This document shows, piece by piece, positions 34,401-46,995 of a stretch of DNA of 64,000 nt. The notes beneath the pieces were generated by a model. The model searched no databases. It saw nothing but the letters and a program-made list of their open reading frames with translations, and had not been told where the DNA came from. The stretch's first letter is position 1. Each line of letters opens with the position of its first letter. The stretch is from Clonostachys chloroleuca (taxonomy: Eukaryota; Ascomycota; Sordariomycetes; Hypocreales; Bionectriaceae), in contig JBANAY010000004.1 in NCBI GenBank assembly GCA_037952775.1, positions 12,090,001-12,154,000 of the forward strand, read 5' to 3'. The translations under genes and the position numbers were made by a program.

Positions 34401-35465
34401 ATGGCCGAGACCGGCTTCAACCCCAGGGCATTCCTGATGCGCCCAACCAAACCCCTCATCTTCCTCGTTGCCTCCGCGGCCATACTGGGATTGACCGTCT
34501 CATGGCTGGCCATCCAATACCCTGGCTTTATCTTCTATCCCGCGCCAGCGCCAATTAATTGTCCGCTGGAATTTGACAACGATACTACGGCTGTGCCTCC
34601 AACACATGTAGGGATGGATTACAATGAAACTCTACCTCTACGCCTCATCACCTACAACATCAGATATGCGTCCAAGCACCCCGTCGCAAATGAGAAGCCG
34701 TGGGAGATCCGCTGCCCCAAGCTCGTCACCCAATTGAAATTCATCACAGAGGGCCACGACAGCCCCTTCATCTGCCTCCAGGAGGCCCTCGACTCCCAGG
34801 TCCACGACGTCCAGCGAGGCCTGGGCGCGGGCTGGGGTCACATCGGCCGCGGTCGCGAAAAGGGCGAGACGGACGGCGAGTTCTCCCCCATCTTCTACCG
34901 CTCGAGCACCTGGAGCCTGACCCGGTACGAGACCCGCTGGCTCAGCAAGACGCCCGACCGCCCCTCCAGGGGCTGGGACGCCTACTACAACCGCATCGTC
35001 ACCATGGGCGAGTTCGCCCACCGCACGACCAACACCACCGTCATCGTGATGAGCACCCACTTTGACCACATGGGCGCCATCGCGAGGGAGCACAGCGCCG
35101 ACCTCCTCATCAAGTTCGCCAAGGAATGGAGCGCCGCCAGCGAGGCCGAGGTCTCCGCCGTCCTCATCGGCGGCGACTTCAACAGCGCCCCGGACGACGA
35201 CTCCTACCGAAGGATGACGGCCCCTGGCTCAGGCATGTCCGACATCGCGGACCTCGTCCCCGATTCTCGCAAGTACGGGAACAGGTTGACGTACACCTCC
35301 TTTGGTGAGCCGGAGTACGGCTCTGCGCGGATTGATTTCCTGTTCATCAAGGAGCCTCGTACGGCCCTGGTCAAGAGTTACGGCGTTCTGGCGAACCAGT
35401 TCGAGGACGGGGTTCTGATCTCAGACCACAGGCCAGTCGTCGCAGACATGGAGGTTCTGCCCTAG
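34401..35465 (+). CDS. membrane-anchored endonuclease/exonuclease/phosphatase family protein
   Basis: A single exon gives 354 residues from the ATG at 34401, which has an ideal context (CCGCCATGGC); an upstream in-frame extension to 34119 lacks coding quality. One hydrophobic helix (about residues 17-39) acts as a signal anchor. The metal-dependent EEP fold follows with its landmarks in order: TYNIRY (84-89, with Asn86), CLQEAL with Glu128, STHFDH with His220, GGDFNSAPD with Asp259 and Asn261, RIDFLFI with Asp312, and SDHRPV with His343. Family members cleave phosphodiester or phosphomonoester bonds in nucleic acids, inositol lipids or sphingolipids. All catalytic positions are present, so it should be active; the substrate is not predictable. 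Confidence 0.88.
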   Translation: MAETGFNPRAFLMRPTKPLIFLVASAAILGLTVSWLAIQYPGFIFYPAPAPINCPLEFDNDTTAVPPTHVGMDYNETLPLRLITYNIRYASKHPVANEKPWEIRCPKLVTQLKFITEGHDSPFICLQEALDSQVHDVQRGLGAGWGHIGRGREKGETDGEFSPIFYRSSTWSLTRYETRWLSKTPDRPSRGWDAYYNRIVTMGEFAHRTTNTTVIVMSTHFDHMGAIAREHSADLLIKFAKEWSAASEAEVSAVLIGGDFNSAPDDDSYRRMTAPGSGMSDIADLVPDSRKYGNRLTYTSFGEPEYGSARIDFLFIKEPRTALVKSYGVLANQFEDGVLISDHRPVVADMEVLP

Positions 35466-38400
35466 GCTCATCTGGCTCATGTTCTAGGTCGGTCATGAAT
35501 TGGAATGAATGGTTATGACGAGTGGGTTTTATCTAGATCCACGGGGAAGGACGACATGTTTGTAAATATATACCCGGATTTTTTGCGTTTATAAATATCG
35601 AACGAAAGCATACATAGCATAGGGAAGCATACCGAATCGATGCGAGCATTGGCTGCCTTTCTCCAACCTGTACCAGATCGCCGTTTGGTAGCCCACCGTT
35701 CACCGTCAGCAGACCGTTCGCTAGTACGTACTACTCACTAGCCTCATCTACCAAAACCCTGCCATCCATGGATGTTGAGGAACTTGTTGACTACGATCTT
35801 CAAAGGGAGAGGTTGGGGTAGTAGTCTAGATGCAAGACTAGAGCGGATGCTTACCCACCCTGGCAGTCAGTCCTACAGATCAGATAGCAGACAGACGATC
35901 TGCCTGGATCGAAATGACAGGCCCGATGCAGCATTGTCTATGACTGTGTTATGAAATAAACATATCTTTCCATTATTATATGTGCCTTAACACCCAGAGA
36001 TGGCGTCAACATGCGCCCTGGTGGCATCGCCGGCGTCGACGACGGCAGCTGGATATCCTGCCAAAAGGCGGTGTGTGACGAAAATGATCGCAGCGATCAT
36101 TGTCAGCTTGCCGAACTCGAGTCTTGCATAGGTAGAGAACCTAGTATGGCTGTCTCTTGCTCGCTTCCCCCACAACCGCTGCTACGACGGTTCGAGAAAG
36201 GAGAAAACGCTAGAATTCTCTGGAAATCAATGCCTGCGCTCGCCGCGGCAGACTCTCGCAACACCTCCTCCAAGCCCAGCGCCATCTCTCATGTGCAGGT
36301 ATATGAGATGGCTTGCATTGTTTGAAGCACCTGACCAGGTCTCCCCGGGCACCGGGTGCGTCAAAAGCCAATGATGGGGGATCTGCTAGCGAGGCATTTC
36401 GCCTATACTCATCGCAGAACGTGAGGCCCCTCAATGGTGCGCAAATACATAGATCCAGCCACTCGTCAGGCACACCATATGCAACCGAAGACAGAGCTGG
36501 CTTCACCCGCAGCTGGATATCGGTTTTCCCCGTCATGCGCTCGAACGAGCCCAAGACCGACATCAAGAGACAAATGTACATAGATAGGGATACGTGTCAT
36601 GGTGTATTGGGACGTCGAGCAGTCAATGAACCGTCTCAAGTGACATGAGTAGGCACATACATACTGCTGGACGTCACCAATGTCTTCCTGCTTTTTGCTG
36701 TTCTCAATACCAAGTTTATCAGCGATGTGTATCGGCGACGGTTATCAGAAGCAAGATGCATGATATTGGATCCTTCAGGCAAAGATCAGCTCTACCAGTG
36801 CGAGCTGACCACGATCTGACGCGAAGGAAGAAATTCCTTTTTGGGGATGTTTGGTATCCGAGGCCATCCACCCTATCGCAAGTGGTCTGAAAGTCGCTCG
36901 TCACGTCAGAAGCATGCACGAGGAGATGCAACTGGAGCTGTGACACCCTTATTAAGCATATTCTGGCTAACGAGATGGGTCATGCTGACCGAAATCGACC
37001 AATTGATCGCATCAAGTCGTACATAGCTGACAAGTTACTTGATGCCATCTGCTTCCGCTTGGAGGCGTGGCGGACGTGTCTTGGGCAGAGGACAGGATCA
37101 TGATGGGTGGGCGTGCCATGCTTTTTAGCGATTGGATAAAACAGAGCTCCAGGTGGAACATACATCATGTTGAAGCTGCCGACCGTCCATGGTCATGAGT
37201 CGATATGAGGGCAAAAGGGCCTTGTTTGTGGCAACTTTCGTGACATTTGCCAATTGGATTGATGGAATGGACGTGCCGGACGGAGGTGGTGAGAGGGAAA
37301 GAGCAAACTGCCTCCGGAGATGTCCTGGAGACCGGGGCGGGAAACGGCGCATGGGGCCATCACGGAGACGTGTAGTTCCAAGTCCTTCGGGCACCCTCGC
37401 CAAGGATAGGTGATGCCCATACGCCTGGAGGAGGGGTGCGAATGGGGAAAGTAGTTCGAGAATCCTCAATGTATCACAGGTGGATGACCGTGATGCCATG
37501 GCGCCTTAGCCTTCGAGGATGGAAGTCTGGTGGGCGGAGATATGTATGACTCGGGGGTGAACATGCAGGTCTAGGGCCCTCACTAGAGAGTCATTGGAAA
37601 GGTGCATGACGAAGCGCCATCTGATTGGCCTCAGTCGCGTGTTGAGATGAGTTGGCTGTCACAATTTACCTTCCTTCCCGTCCCTCGCGACCAACCAATC
37701 GAGCCCTACAGCCTGCATGACTGCATCACCGTATACGTAGATGGATAGGGGCAGGATTGTGAGCCCAGGCCATTCCCTCGAAACACTGGCGTATTCATTC
37801 TCGCTGGAGTATCTGATCCAGAAAAAAAGGTAGCATTTGCCACAGCCTCTAGAACATCTGCTCGTTGGTCGTGGGCGTGGCGGCGATAGCAGTAGTTGCT
37901 ACCCAAGATACCTGACCACACCCACCACACCAAGAGGGATAGGCGATAGCACATAGTCAAGACATCGGGCAGGTATCGTAGAGGAAGAGGACCCCGAATC
38001 TTGCGAGCAGCCAGCTATGAGTGGCAAGAGATTTTCTCGCTCGGGATGTCTGATTCCCCCACTTCCACGATCGACCCCCCTGCCTTCAATTAGTGGAGAA
38101 GAATCAATCTTGGGCCCTTGGTTAGGAAAACTGGTGGCCTTTTCTTCTTTGATCTTCTGGGGGATTTCGTCCAACGATAGAGTGAGGCGGTCCCTAGCCC
38201 ATCCAGACTACGGCTTTGGCGATCCCGCTGGACCTGCCACCCTCATCACACTCAGCTCGTCTGGACAGGAGGATTGGTACGGCCAACTGGACAGCTGGCA
38301 TAAAGCCAACTCCTTCGTGGCTACAGTAGCAGATGCGAGGAACGGAGGGCCGGAGGCCAGCCTCTGCAAATGTGTCCGCGCCGGAATCCCCACAATTGGG

Positions 38401-40418
38401 CTGAAGTGCTTGTTGGCCGGAGGGGGTTGATAGGTACGACAGTCCCGACCAGCGACTCGCTCGCTGATGATGCCACTCCCCAGGTCAACCCCTGCGGTAT
38501 GGTTAGCGGCGAACAGGCCTAATCCTGGGACATCGGGCTCGCCTCATTTGTGATATGCTGATGACCAATTCTTGCCATCTTCTACTTTCCCCCTTCTGAT
38601 GCTATATCTCTCAATTAAGTAGAGGCACGTAAAATGGAAATGCCTCTAGTGTCTGCTTCTCTCGCCTGGTACCTGTTTGTGGACGTGCCGGCAGATTCTA
38701 GGGGTGCTCTGCTGGACTGATGGCTAGCACATCTTTGTCTGTAGCAGGTGGAGGCAAAGACTGTACCATCAATGCGTGAACAACCAGGGTCGGGAGAAGC
38801 TGATTTTCCAGTTGCAATTGTTCTGTGAGGCTTAAAACTCCAGATATAAGCTATCTGCCCACCGAATGGCCGATATCATTGAGAATCAGGTGGCTGAAGA
38901 CAAACACGCGGAGCTGGTGTTATAATACAAACTGCGTCCAGACCCTACTAACTGCTAACTGGATGGGGGTGTCGTTAGACCTAGGGCGCTGATGCTGATG
39001 AGACCCATCCTGGATTTGCGGCCAAGTCTTGGTATTAGCCATCGAACATGTCAACAAACGAGTTTCACAAAGGATCTCTCCACCCGTTTGAAGATCTTGC
39101 TGGGCGGTTATATTTATCAGTGTACTTGCGGCAGGTGCGGAAATGGAACCTCAAGCAATCAGCCCACTGGAATGGCGGAAAGCTGCTAAGCACAGGCGAG
39201 AATTAGGCAAGAGTGAGCTAGTGAGGTCGGGGGCTGCTGCGTGCTACCAAGGCACGGGGTGAGTGAGTGGGAATGTGGAATGAAGGCGTCGATCCTATCC
39301 AGAGACAACGGAATCCTATCTAGGAACATCTGCTGAGCGATAGGACACATGGGCCAGCTGGCAATTCCACACATGGCCCAAAGCAGTACTACGGTCGGGC
39401 ATGCCCAAGGTTGGTGCTCCCAGCGGCAGTCCAGTCTGTCAGTCAGAAACCAGGTCGTGGCACTGACAGCGAGAGGAGGAATCCAGCGGTTCTTGCCAGC
39501 TCTGCGTTGTCAATTCACCCCCTCCTGCTTTAAATGGGGCTACAATGCACAGAGAAGGAGCCTGGGCGCTGCGTGCACCCCCTGGCCCCTCCTCTGGTGA
39601 CCCCCCATTCTCTTCAAGCCTGCCGTTGCCTCTTAGGTACTGCCTCCCTCCGCTCTTCAGCAACGCCCTGGCTTGGGGAGGCAATCAGGTCTCTCAAACC
39701 GACTGCTCCAATGCAGCAGGCCTTTGATGCAACGCTCGGTACCAGAATTGCATGTTCCTGCCCGCTGTTTTGCGGGTAATGGATGTCTGCGCATGTCTCG
39801 CTTTACCCAGGTTGGTAGTCGCGGTCTGCTCAGTCCCTAACCCATTAGCGCTTCCCCTGCCACTCTGTGGGCGATTAAACCGCCTGCTGTGACCCCCCAG
39901 CTTCCCTTCAACCTCTCACACCACACCACCAGGCCCACCCACCGACTTGTACCCTCGACTTCCCGTTTTATTAAAACATCCCTCCCCCGGATCCCAAGCA
40001 TTACGCTCAATCCTCCCCCCTCACTTCCGTGCACACTCCCAGGCAGGCCTTATCACCAACATTTCACTATCAGCGGTCGCTTGTCCTTCCATTCCTCTCA
40101 ACAGCACCACATATTTACGACTTAATCGTGTCCGTTTTCTCGAATGAACCTTGTGGTTTTTTACTTTGACCAACCGCCACCGCTAAGGGTCGTCCCGTCC
40201 ACTACCCGCGAGGCCCAAAAACGGCCGTCTGCCCACCGCCTCCTCCAGACAGGCCGATTTAAGTCACGCAGCCATCGCAACGAAGCCATTGTTTCGACCG
40301 CACCATCGCGGCCACCTCTTTGGGGCTGTCGAGTCCTTCTCACATCTCGAAGCTCCCTTCGGAGCGATCATTAATACAACCGAACCAAATCTGACCTTTT
40401 GTTGGCACAACCACCACA
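35466..40418. other. long intergenic region, no firmly supported gene
   Basis: About 4.95 kb. A perfect 9-bp inverted repeat lies at 36083-36101. Minus-strand open frames at 35987-36175 and 36210-36581 have some protein-like character but no joining splice sites that I can defend. The 39880-40110 segment is C/T-rich and probably marks the promoter of the gene at 40419. Nothing else is recognisable. Confidence 0.5.
36083..36101. repeat. perfect short inverted repeat
   Basis: AATGATCGC, one central base, then GCGATCATT. The perfect 9-bp arms could be a protein-binding dyad or chance. Confidence 0.6.
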
Positions 40419-42238
40419 ATGTCTCGATCAAGATCAAGGGTCAATGTCGCCTTCGTGGAGGACTGTGACTACTCCGATGATAGCGCTCCAGAAGGCAACG
40501 CGCGCAGCCGTGTCTATGCCATGTCGGAGCCTCCTGACTCCCCTTCTCCTCCTCCCGCCAAAGAGATTCCAAATACTAGCAAGTCCCGTTCAGACAAGTA
40601 CCGGTCCAGCGCCAGAAGGGGCACATCCTCTGCAAGTAGCTCTGATGGCACCGGGCATTCCTCTCGAAAGGGGAGGAGCGAGAAGAGGGAGAGTCATACT
40701 CGCGAATCTCGCAAGAAGGAAGCTGAGCGCCAAGAGGAGTTGAGGAAAAGAGACAAGAAGGACGAAAGAAGACAAAAGGCAATCGAGAGAGCCCAAAGGG
40801 AGTCTACCAAGGCTCTCAAAAAGGTTCGTCCTTCCGGGCCCAAGCATTCTGCCACCCAGCCGATTATGTCACCGCCAGACCACAGGCCTAACTACGATGA
40901 CCCATCGACCTATGGCCACCCGCCATACGGTCCACCTGCTGGCTCTCGTCCCCGGGCAAGCACCAGACCTGCAAGTTATTACTCTGGGCAATCTGCTCGC
41001 CCCCGCCCTCGGCAACGGGCTTTCCTCCAGGCCATGGCATACCACCGCCTCCGTCACCATTCTCGGTCGGCACATTTCCTCCGCCTCAGATGTATCCTAT
41101 GATGCCTCCCCCTTCAAGCGTTCATTCAGGACCTCCGACGCGTTCCCCAGGCGGAATGTCGGCTTACTTTGACAATGGTCCTCCACCGGCCTTGCATGGC
41201 AGGGATCTCCGCTCACGCTTCGAAACCAGACCGTCTTCGGCTTTGGGTTTCAGCCCATCTCAGCGCAGCTATCTGCAGGAGCAATTTGGATATGACGACG
41301 AGCCAACTCATAGGCCACCAACACGCACTTCTCGGACCAAGAAGCATGAGGTTGAAGATGATAGAAAACGAATGCCTCCTCCGGATTACGTTCCCATGCG
41401 ACCAAGAACCACAGCAAATTCCTCGACACCCTTCCATCCTCCTCCTCCTGGTCGCCCAGCCTCTCGCCACGGCCGAACAGCGTCCAGGTCTAAGCCGTGC
41501 CGCAGAGCGCCTGGGTACGGAGGGTATGAGGACGACGACTTCTTGGGTGACGATGGACTCTACCAAGACATTATGCCAGACAATGGCTCCTACGACTCTC
41601 GACGAATGGCATTGGCTCGACCTCAACGTCGTGACTCAATGTATGAGGATGACGACGAGGAATACGACGTTGGGCCAATGAGTATGAATAATCGAATGAC
41701 CAGACGCGGCAGCGTCTACAATTCTCATGCTCTTGGCACTGGAGGCGTCAGTTTAGAGGACAACAACAAGTACATTAGCGCCCTCCGGTATCAGGATGAT
41801 GTCGCCGGTGTATCCCCCATGCCTCTTACTGCCGAGAGTCTACGCAAGGCAAACAGACGTGGTGAGGTGGCCAGCAGCCGATCCACAAGGAGCAGTGGCA
41901 GCCACGATGATAGCGATTATAAGCGCAGCAACACGACGGGCTTCACGCAATCTTCGAATGGCGAGGACTTCACCATCAAAGTTTCGGGTGCAGCCGTAGT
42001 CAGGCTTGGCAACGCGGAGATTGAATGCGAAGATAGCGAGATTACTTTCAGTAACGGCATGCCACGCTTCGGTGGCGACCAAGCCAGCACCATCTATCAA
42101 CTTGAAGACAGCCGCAGCCGCGTTGAGCGAAAGGCGCTTCCGCACAGGCCTCGCGCACCGAGCCACTCGGAAGCTCGAAACCGAGGATACGCACCAAGCC
42201 ATGCACCATACGAGTCGCCTTTCCCGAGCTTTTACTGA
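40419..42238 (+). CDS. disordered Arg/Ser/Pro-rich protein with conserved C-terminal beta motif; frame break inside
   Basis: The reading frame opens at 40419 (CACAATGTC), but its coding character ends near 41000 and continues in the -1 frame from there to the stop at 42238. One missing C in the run 41000-41004 would restore a continuous SARPP...GFPPGHGIP sequence, giving about 606 residues. A 56-bp intron 40975-41030 with a weak GTTATT donor is the alternative. The N-terminus has SR dipeptides, a long charged helix (RKKEAERQEELRKRDKK, possible coiled coil) and proline-rich tracts. Near the C-terminus, GEDFTIKVSGAAVVRLGNAEIEC looks like a short beta-strand motif. I know no function; nuclear or cytosolic. 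Confidence 0.65.
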
Positions 42239-44145
42239 TGATAAAGCTTCTTACCCATATTTATTTCTTGGTTACGAATATAACGACGATACGATAAGAT
42301 GAGAGACTCTGGGATTTTCCTTTTACTTTTCACCAAAATTGACTTGCTCCACCGCGAGCCTTTTCAATACATTGATGGTATTGATTTTACCGTTTCACAC
42401 TACCAGCTCACTCGTCTGGCTTTACAAGTACACATTGGTATTTTTTGTTTACATTGCTTCTGCTATTGGGCAGTTATGGATCTACTTCTCAAAGATTTAA
42501 TTTTGGATTACTAGATCCCTATGCATCCGATGGTGGTTGATGCTTGTTACCGTCTTGATGACGGCATCAGAATATGATACCCCTAAAAAGCGTTGCTATG
42601 GGAGAAGGTGTCTTCTGTCTTTGTCCTACCTCTCCGTCCATTCGTCCTTTTTGTGTTGACTTGTGCTTGTGTCCCTCTTGACTCTCGGCATGCTACCAGT
42701 TGGCTATGTGCAACCTGGCAGGAGATATATGTCTGGACAGGGAAGTGTGTCACTTGAACAGGCGTGACTGTCCAGCTAGACAGCCAACTACCACACAGTT
42801 TGATGAAACACCCCTTTCATTCATATACTACCTCGTCATGGGCAGCATATTGTCCATGCTGGCGGACGAAGAGTTCAGAGGGCATCGCACTTTCACAGTC
42901 ATCTAACACGGCAATGGATGGAGGGCATGATCCCATTCAACACCAATAGCATCACTGAGTTAGACTGTATGGGCAACATGGGGTTCGCGCCCCTCGAGAT
43001 GTTGATGTTTCCCATGACATACCATCTATTACTTGCGCTTTTTCGCATATTTTAGAACGATTATCATATTTTCTTTTTCTCTTCTTCATTTCTTTGACCT
43101 TATCTGTCTCTGCACCATATGACTCACTCCAGGTGGCTTATCACCTGATGTACGCTTTCATCCTGTCCTTCTGTGAAGGCGTTTGGTGTACCTAGCGTTC
43201 ACCGACGTGAGAGCTATGGGAGTTTTAGGGGTTCCGGACTTGGCACCGGTTCATTTACTGAATCTTAGATCATCTAATTGACGGATCACCTCTTGGTAGC
43301 ATAGTTGATGGCAATCTTTCAAAAGACAAAGAGCGCGATCTATTAGAGCCCTTTAGAACCAGGGCAGATTATAATAAATGACTTGGCGGGGTGCCTTGCC
43401 CCCTTTTTCTCCCTTTCCCATCTCTTGATTAACCGCATGAACTTGTGATATTGCGTTTGAAAGTTGAAACAGTGAATGGTATGCACCAATGCACCATAAC
43501 CAAACGGGAAGTGCGGTGAAGCGATTGGCAGGCGGAGCCACTAACGTTGTAAGCGCCTGTTGCTGGGCCAATGCCCGGTTTGTTGACTTGGGAGCCTGAT
43601 CATTTTTGTGCACTTGAGTAGAAGCACTTGCTTATAGGAACAGCATTGAACAAGTTAATGGAATGAAACAAGAGATAGAAAAGGAAGACGGGTAAATAAT
43701 GATGTATGAATTAAACGCACGGCGTGAGAGGCTTGCCTCTCATATTGGTTCGGCGTGTATTGGGCGGTGACGTCGGCAGCCGCATCGACAAGGAACACGC
43801 AGCAAGCCCAACCCCTCGGTTTCCCTAGAAACGGCACATGGGAGCACCATTTCACAAGCAGAATAAGCGCCCAACCAGCCTGGTAGTAGACTCATCCATT
43901 CCCTTTGCACCATTATCACAATCACCACATCTGACACATTCAACCAAGAACAGTCTGAGGAAGTTCAACCCCTCAGTTGTCACACCGCCTGGATTTGTAG
44001 TCATTCACCATTCCAACCAGAATTTGGTTCTCGATTTTTCTTCAGCTGGGCTGGTAAAGCCTGACCAGCCTGCCTACATATCCGAGTGCTCGGAATTTGA
44101 ATCCAGTCATATCCGCATTCCAGCACCGGGCCCTCAACAAGCATC
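42239..44145. other. intergenic region
   Basis: About 1.9 kb. The first 300 bp are T-rich and likely the 3' untranslated region of the preceding gene. No RNA gene or open frame is supported. The right end is the promoter and leader of the membrane-protein gene. Confidence 0.5.
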
Positions 44146-45250
44146 ATGGCTCCCACTCCCACTCAAGGCGTTGGCTCGGTCGGCGATCCCTTCACCGAGA
44201 CACACAGATTATTCGCACGCGATGCGAAAGACCCGTCCAAAGGTGTTCTCGATCCTCACGATATAAACAACGCCGGATTCTTCGTCCTCTTCGCCCTCAT
44301 CGGTGTTGGCTTTGTCATCACAGGCATCTGGTTCTTCTTCTGGGCGAAAAATGGAGGCTTTCATTTCAAGGAAAATGACTGGGATGACTACAAGACTACC
44401 GTACTAAGGCGCCGCGGCCCCAACGGCACTGTGCTCTCGGGGGCAACGGAGAGCACAGATCTAGGCGGCGGCAGCGTGTACAAGGATGTTGCGGACCACT
44501 ACGATGGGAGAACTACGGAGTACGATGGAAGAACTGTCATCACAGACGATACAAGAACTGTCATCACAGAAAGCACGGGCATGACCGGAATCACCGCGGG
44601 AGCAAGTGACATCGCGGCCCGCGAGAAGAGGAAGAAGAAGAAGGAGCAGCGCGACCAGGAGCGTGAGCGCCGCCGCAAGGAACGCGGCGAGAAGTCCAGC
44701 AGCCGCCGACACGTGAGACGAAGGTGTCGAGGACGCCGAAGCCGAGGCCAAGGCCAAGGCAGAGCTCCGCAACTACCGCCACGAGAAGCCGGCCCGCGTC
44801 GGTGGTCTGAACAAGGTGCCAGAAGGCTCGGAATGGGATGGCTCAACCAACCCGGCTGACTCTACGGTTTCTTCCAGTCTCATGTCTGGCCGTGAGAGCA
44901 CCCCAACCAGCACACCCACCAAGGAGAAGCGGGGTATCCGCAAGGTCTACTCTACGGCGGACCGCAACGACCGCAACGAGCAGCAGCGTGCTCGGGCTGA
45001 GGCGCGACGTGAGCGAGAGGAGAACCGGGTTGCCAGACGTGATTTCAGTTTCCAGCGGTCCGTGGTCGGTACTGAGAGCCAGGCGGCTGAGAGTCTGCTC
45101 GAGTCGAACTCGAATAGTGACCTTGGTACCAAGAGTTACCATCACCCTATGCCTGAGCTGAGACAGCAGCAGCGGGAGAGGGAGAGGGAGGAAAGGAGGG
45201 CGAGGCGAGGCGGCTACCGTCGTGGTCGTGGCGAGGATGAGGACCTGTAA
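44146..45250 (+). CDS. single-pass membrane protein with charged cytosolic tail; frame break inside
   Basis: From the ATG at 44146 (ATCATGGC) the protein has a short lumenal or outer part, one hydrophobic helix (about residues 43-67), WAKNGGFHFKENDWDDYKTTVLRR, an YDGRT repeat, then a Lys/Arg/Glu helix. The frame loses coding character at 44716 and the conserved-looking tail (YRHEKPARVGGLNK, GSEWDGSTNPADST, GIRKVYSTADRN, ARRDFSFQR) continues one base later to the stop at 45250. Skipping one base near 44716 gives about 367 residues. I recall proteins with the same helix and VYSTADRN tail in other Pezizomycotina, without known function. An intron starting with the GTGAGA at 44713 is possible, but no acceptor fits well. 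Confidence 0.7.
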
Positions 45251-46995
45251 ATCAGCGATTTGTTTTCCCTGCTCCATGCCTCAAGGGCACTTACGCTGGC
45301 GAGGATTGATATAGTCTTATGGGGTGTTGTTTTTATATAGCCTGTTTTTGAGATTTACGGATTCGGGAGGATGTCCTTTTTCGGTCGGCCTTGTGTCCCT
45401 TTTTCTATTGATTGTTCACATGATTTTCTCTTTTTGGGTCGATGTCACATTACCTGCCTGGGCTGTAGGCATAGACGAATAGTTAGATTCACTTACTCTC
45501 ATTATGATAGGAACGATAAGAATAAAGAAATGAGAATGTTATTTACCCAGGACTTTCTTAGTGCGCATTGGTGGCGCTGAATGACTCTTGTAACTTGCCT
45601 GCTTGCATACTGCATGAGACACAGCCAGTGTCTTGAATGTCCAGGGGAGCATTAATGCTTGACCCCTCCAACCAAAGGATAATAGTTGGATAGGTCTCAC
45701 TACCACATATTGTAAGGGGTGTGTAGTTTAATTTTAGTATGTATACATACATAGGTTGATGGTGGCAGACCCAAAGTGCCGCTGCGCCATGCATGTGGCG
45801 AACGGGGTTTATGTATGAGCCCAGACAGGTCAAGAAGCTCTGGACGAACCGACAAGCGCCTGGGCTGGAGGGATGGCGGCTCGGAGATGCCAGCGGCATA
45901 GCATAGGGAGGCAGATTTGATCACCAATGCCCAGACATCGACAGCTGAGTGTTACCTCTTGGATGACCTACCCTTGGGGGCAAATACGTCACTCGCCCTT
46001 TGCCATCGTTCCCTCGAGATCGAGTGATCCATTACATTGGACCCCTGGTACACACAGTACACGCGCTATTCATGCCTGTCTGTTAGTGCAACACGCGGCC
46101 GTACACCGTAACTACTAACAGGACCCGGTCGCTCAACAGGTTGCAGGCCCACCCTCGGACCCCACCGAGACGCCAGTGGGCGACGACTTCAGTGGGCGCA
46201 GACCCATCGCTGCTCCCTAGGCCCACTGTCGATTAGGTAGTCGCTCCCGCTGCCCTGGGCTGGCCTCAACTGGCACTGGGACGGGGCGCCTGGGCTCCAG
46301 TGCTTGCACCTAATGTTGGGGGACGCACTCGAATCGCCCAGCCCACTTTCCAGCAATCCGCAAGCAGCCTTCGCTTCTCCAATCCGGATCCGCCGCCCAA
46401 GTCCATCCAGCCTGCATCAGTCAACTCATTCGGTCCATCTCATCTTTGCATCAAATCAATCGCCACGCCTCTCCTTTGTTTTGCAGCCACGACCATCCGC
46501 TCCCGAACCGCCGCGTCTCTCTGTCTTGTCGCATCTCCTGCGCTTTTCGTCTTCGAGCCCGTTTTCCCTTCTGCTCAACCCGGCGCCTGGCAGCATCGAA
46601 CCTCTGACCCGCCACCGACGACTTAGGCCGCTGTGGTGACACAATCCCACCCTCTTCCACGATCGATCGCCTCGCTTTGTTGTGCAGCTGAAGCCCGCGG
46701 CCTTTTGGCACCTCTCGAATCCGTCATCGCGTATGCTAGATCGGTCTCCATCTGATTCCTGGAACTGGTGAAGTCGAGACCCAGCCGCCGTCATTCTGGA
46801 CCGGCCCAACCCTACCCCTGCACGATAACGACGACGATTGAGGTAGTTGGATCGCCTGCTCGAAGACTCGACCTTTCCCCCTCGGCGGTGATGCCAGATA
46901 TTGGTCCATCTTGAGACGCATAATATTATACGTCGTCCGACGCTTTCCTGTGTCCACACCGCCCTGGCGACTGGTTGTCGTCGCTTCAGATCATC
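45251..46995. other. intergenic region and leader of the SPRY gene
   Basis: About 1.75 kb. No supported gene. The last 600 bp (46300-46990) are pyrimidine-rich and typical of a fungal promoter plus leader. Confidence 0.5.

Noticed and set aside
40971..41030. 60-bp GC-AG intron (GCAAGT donor) in the disordered protein gene
   Set aside because: The donor looks good, but 60 bp is a multiple of three, so it would not repair the frame change.
42970..43010. GGTTCGCGCCCC-like string resembling a tRNA B box
   Set aside because: The invariant A is missing and no acceptor stem or anticodon arm could be folded around it.
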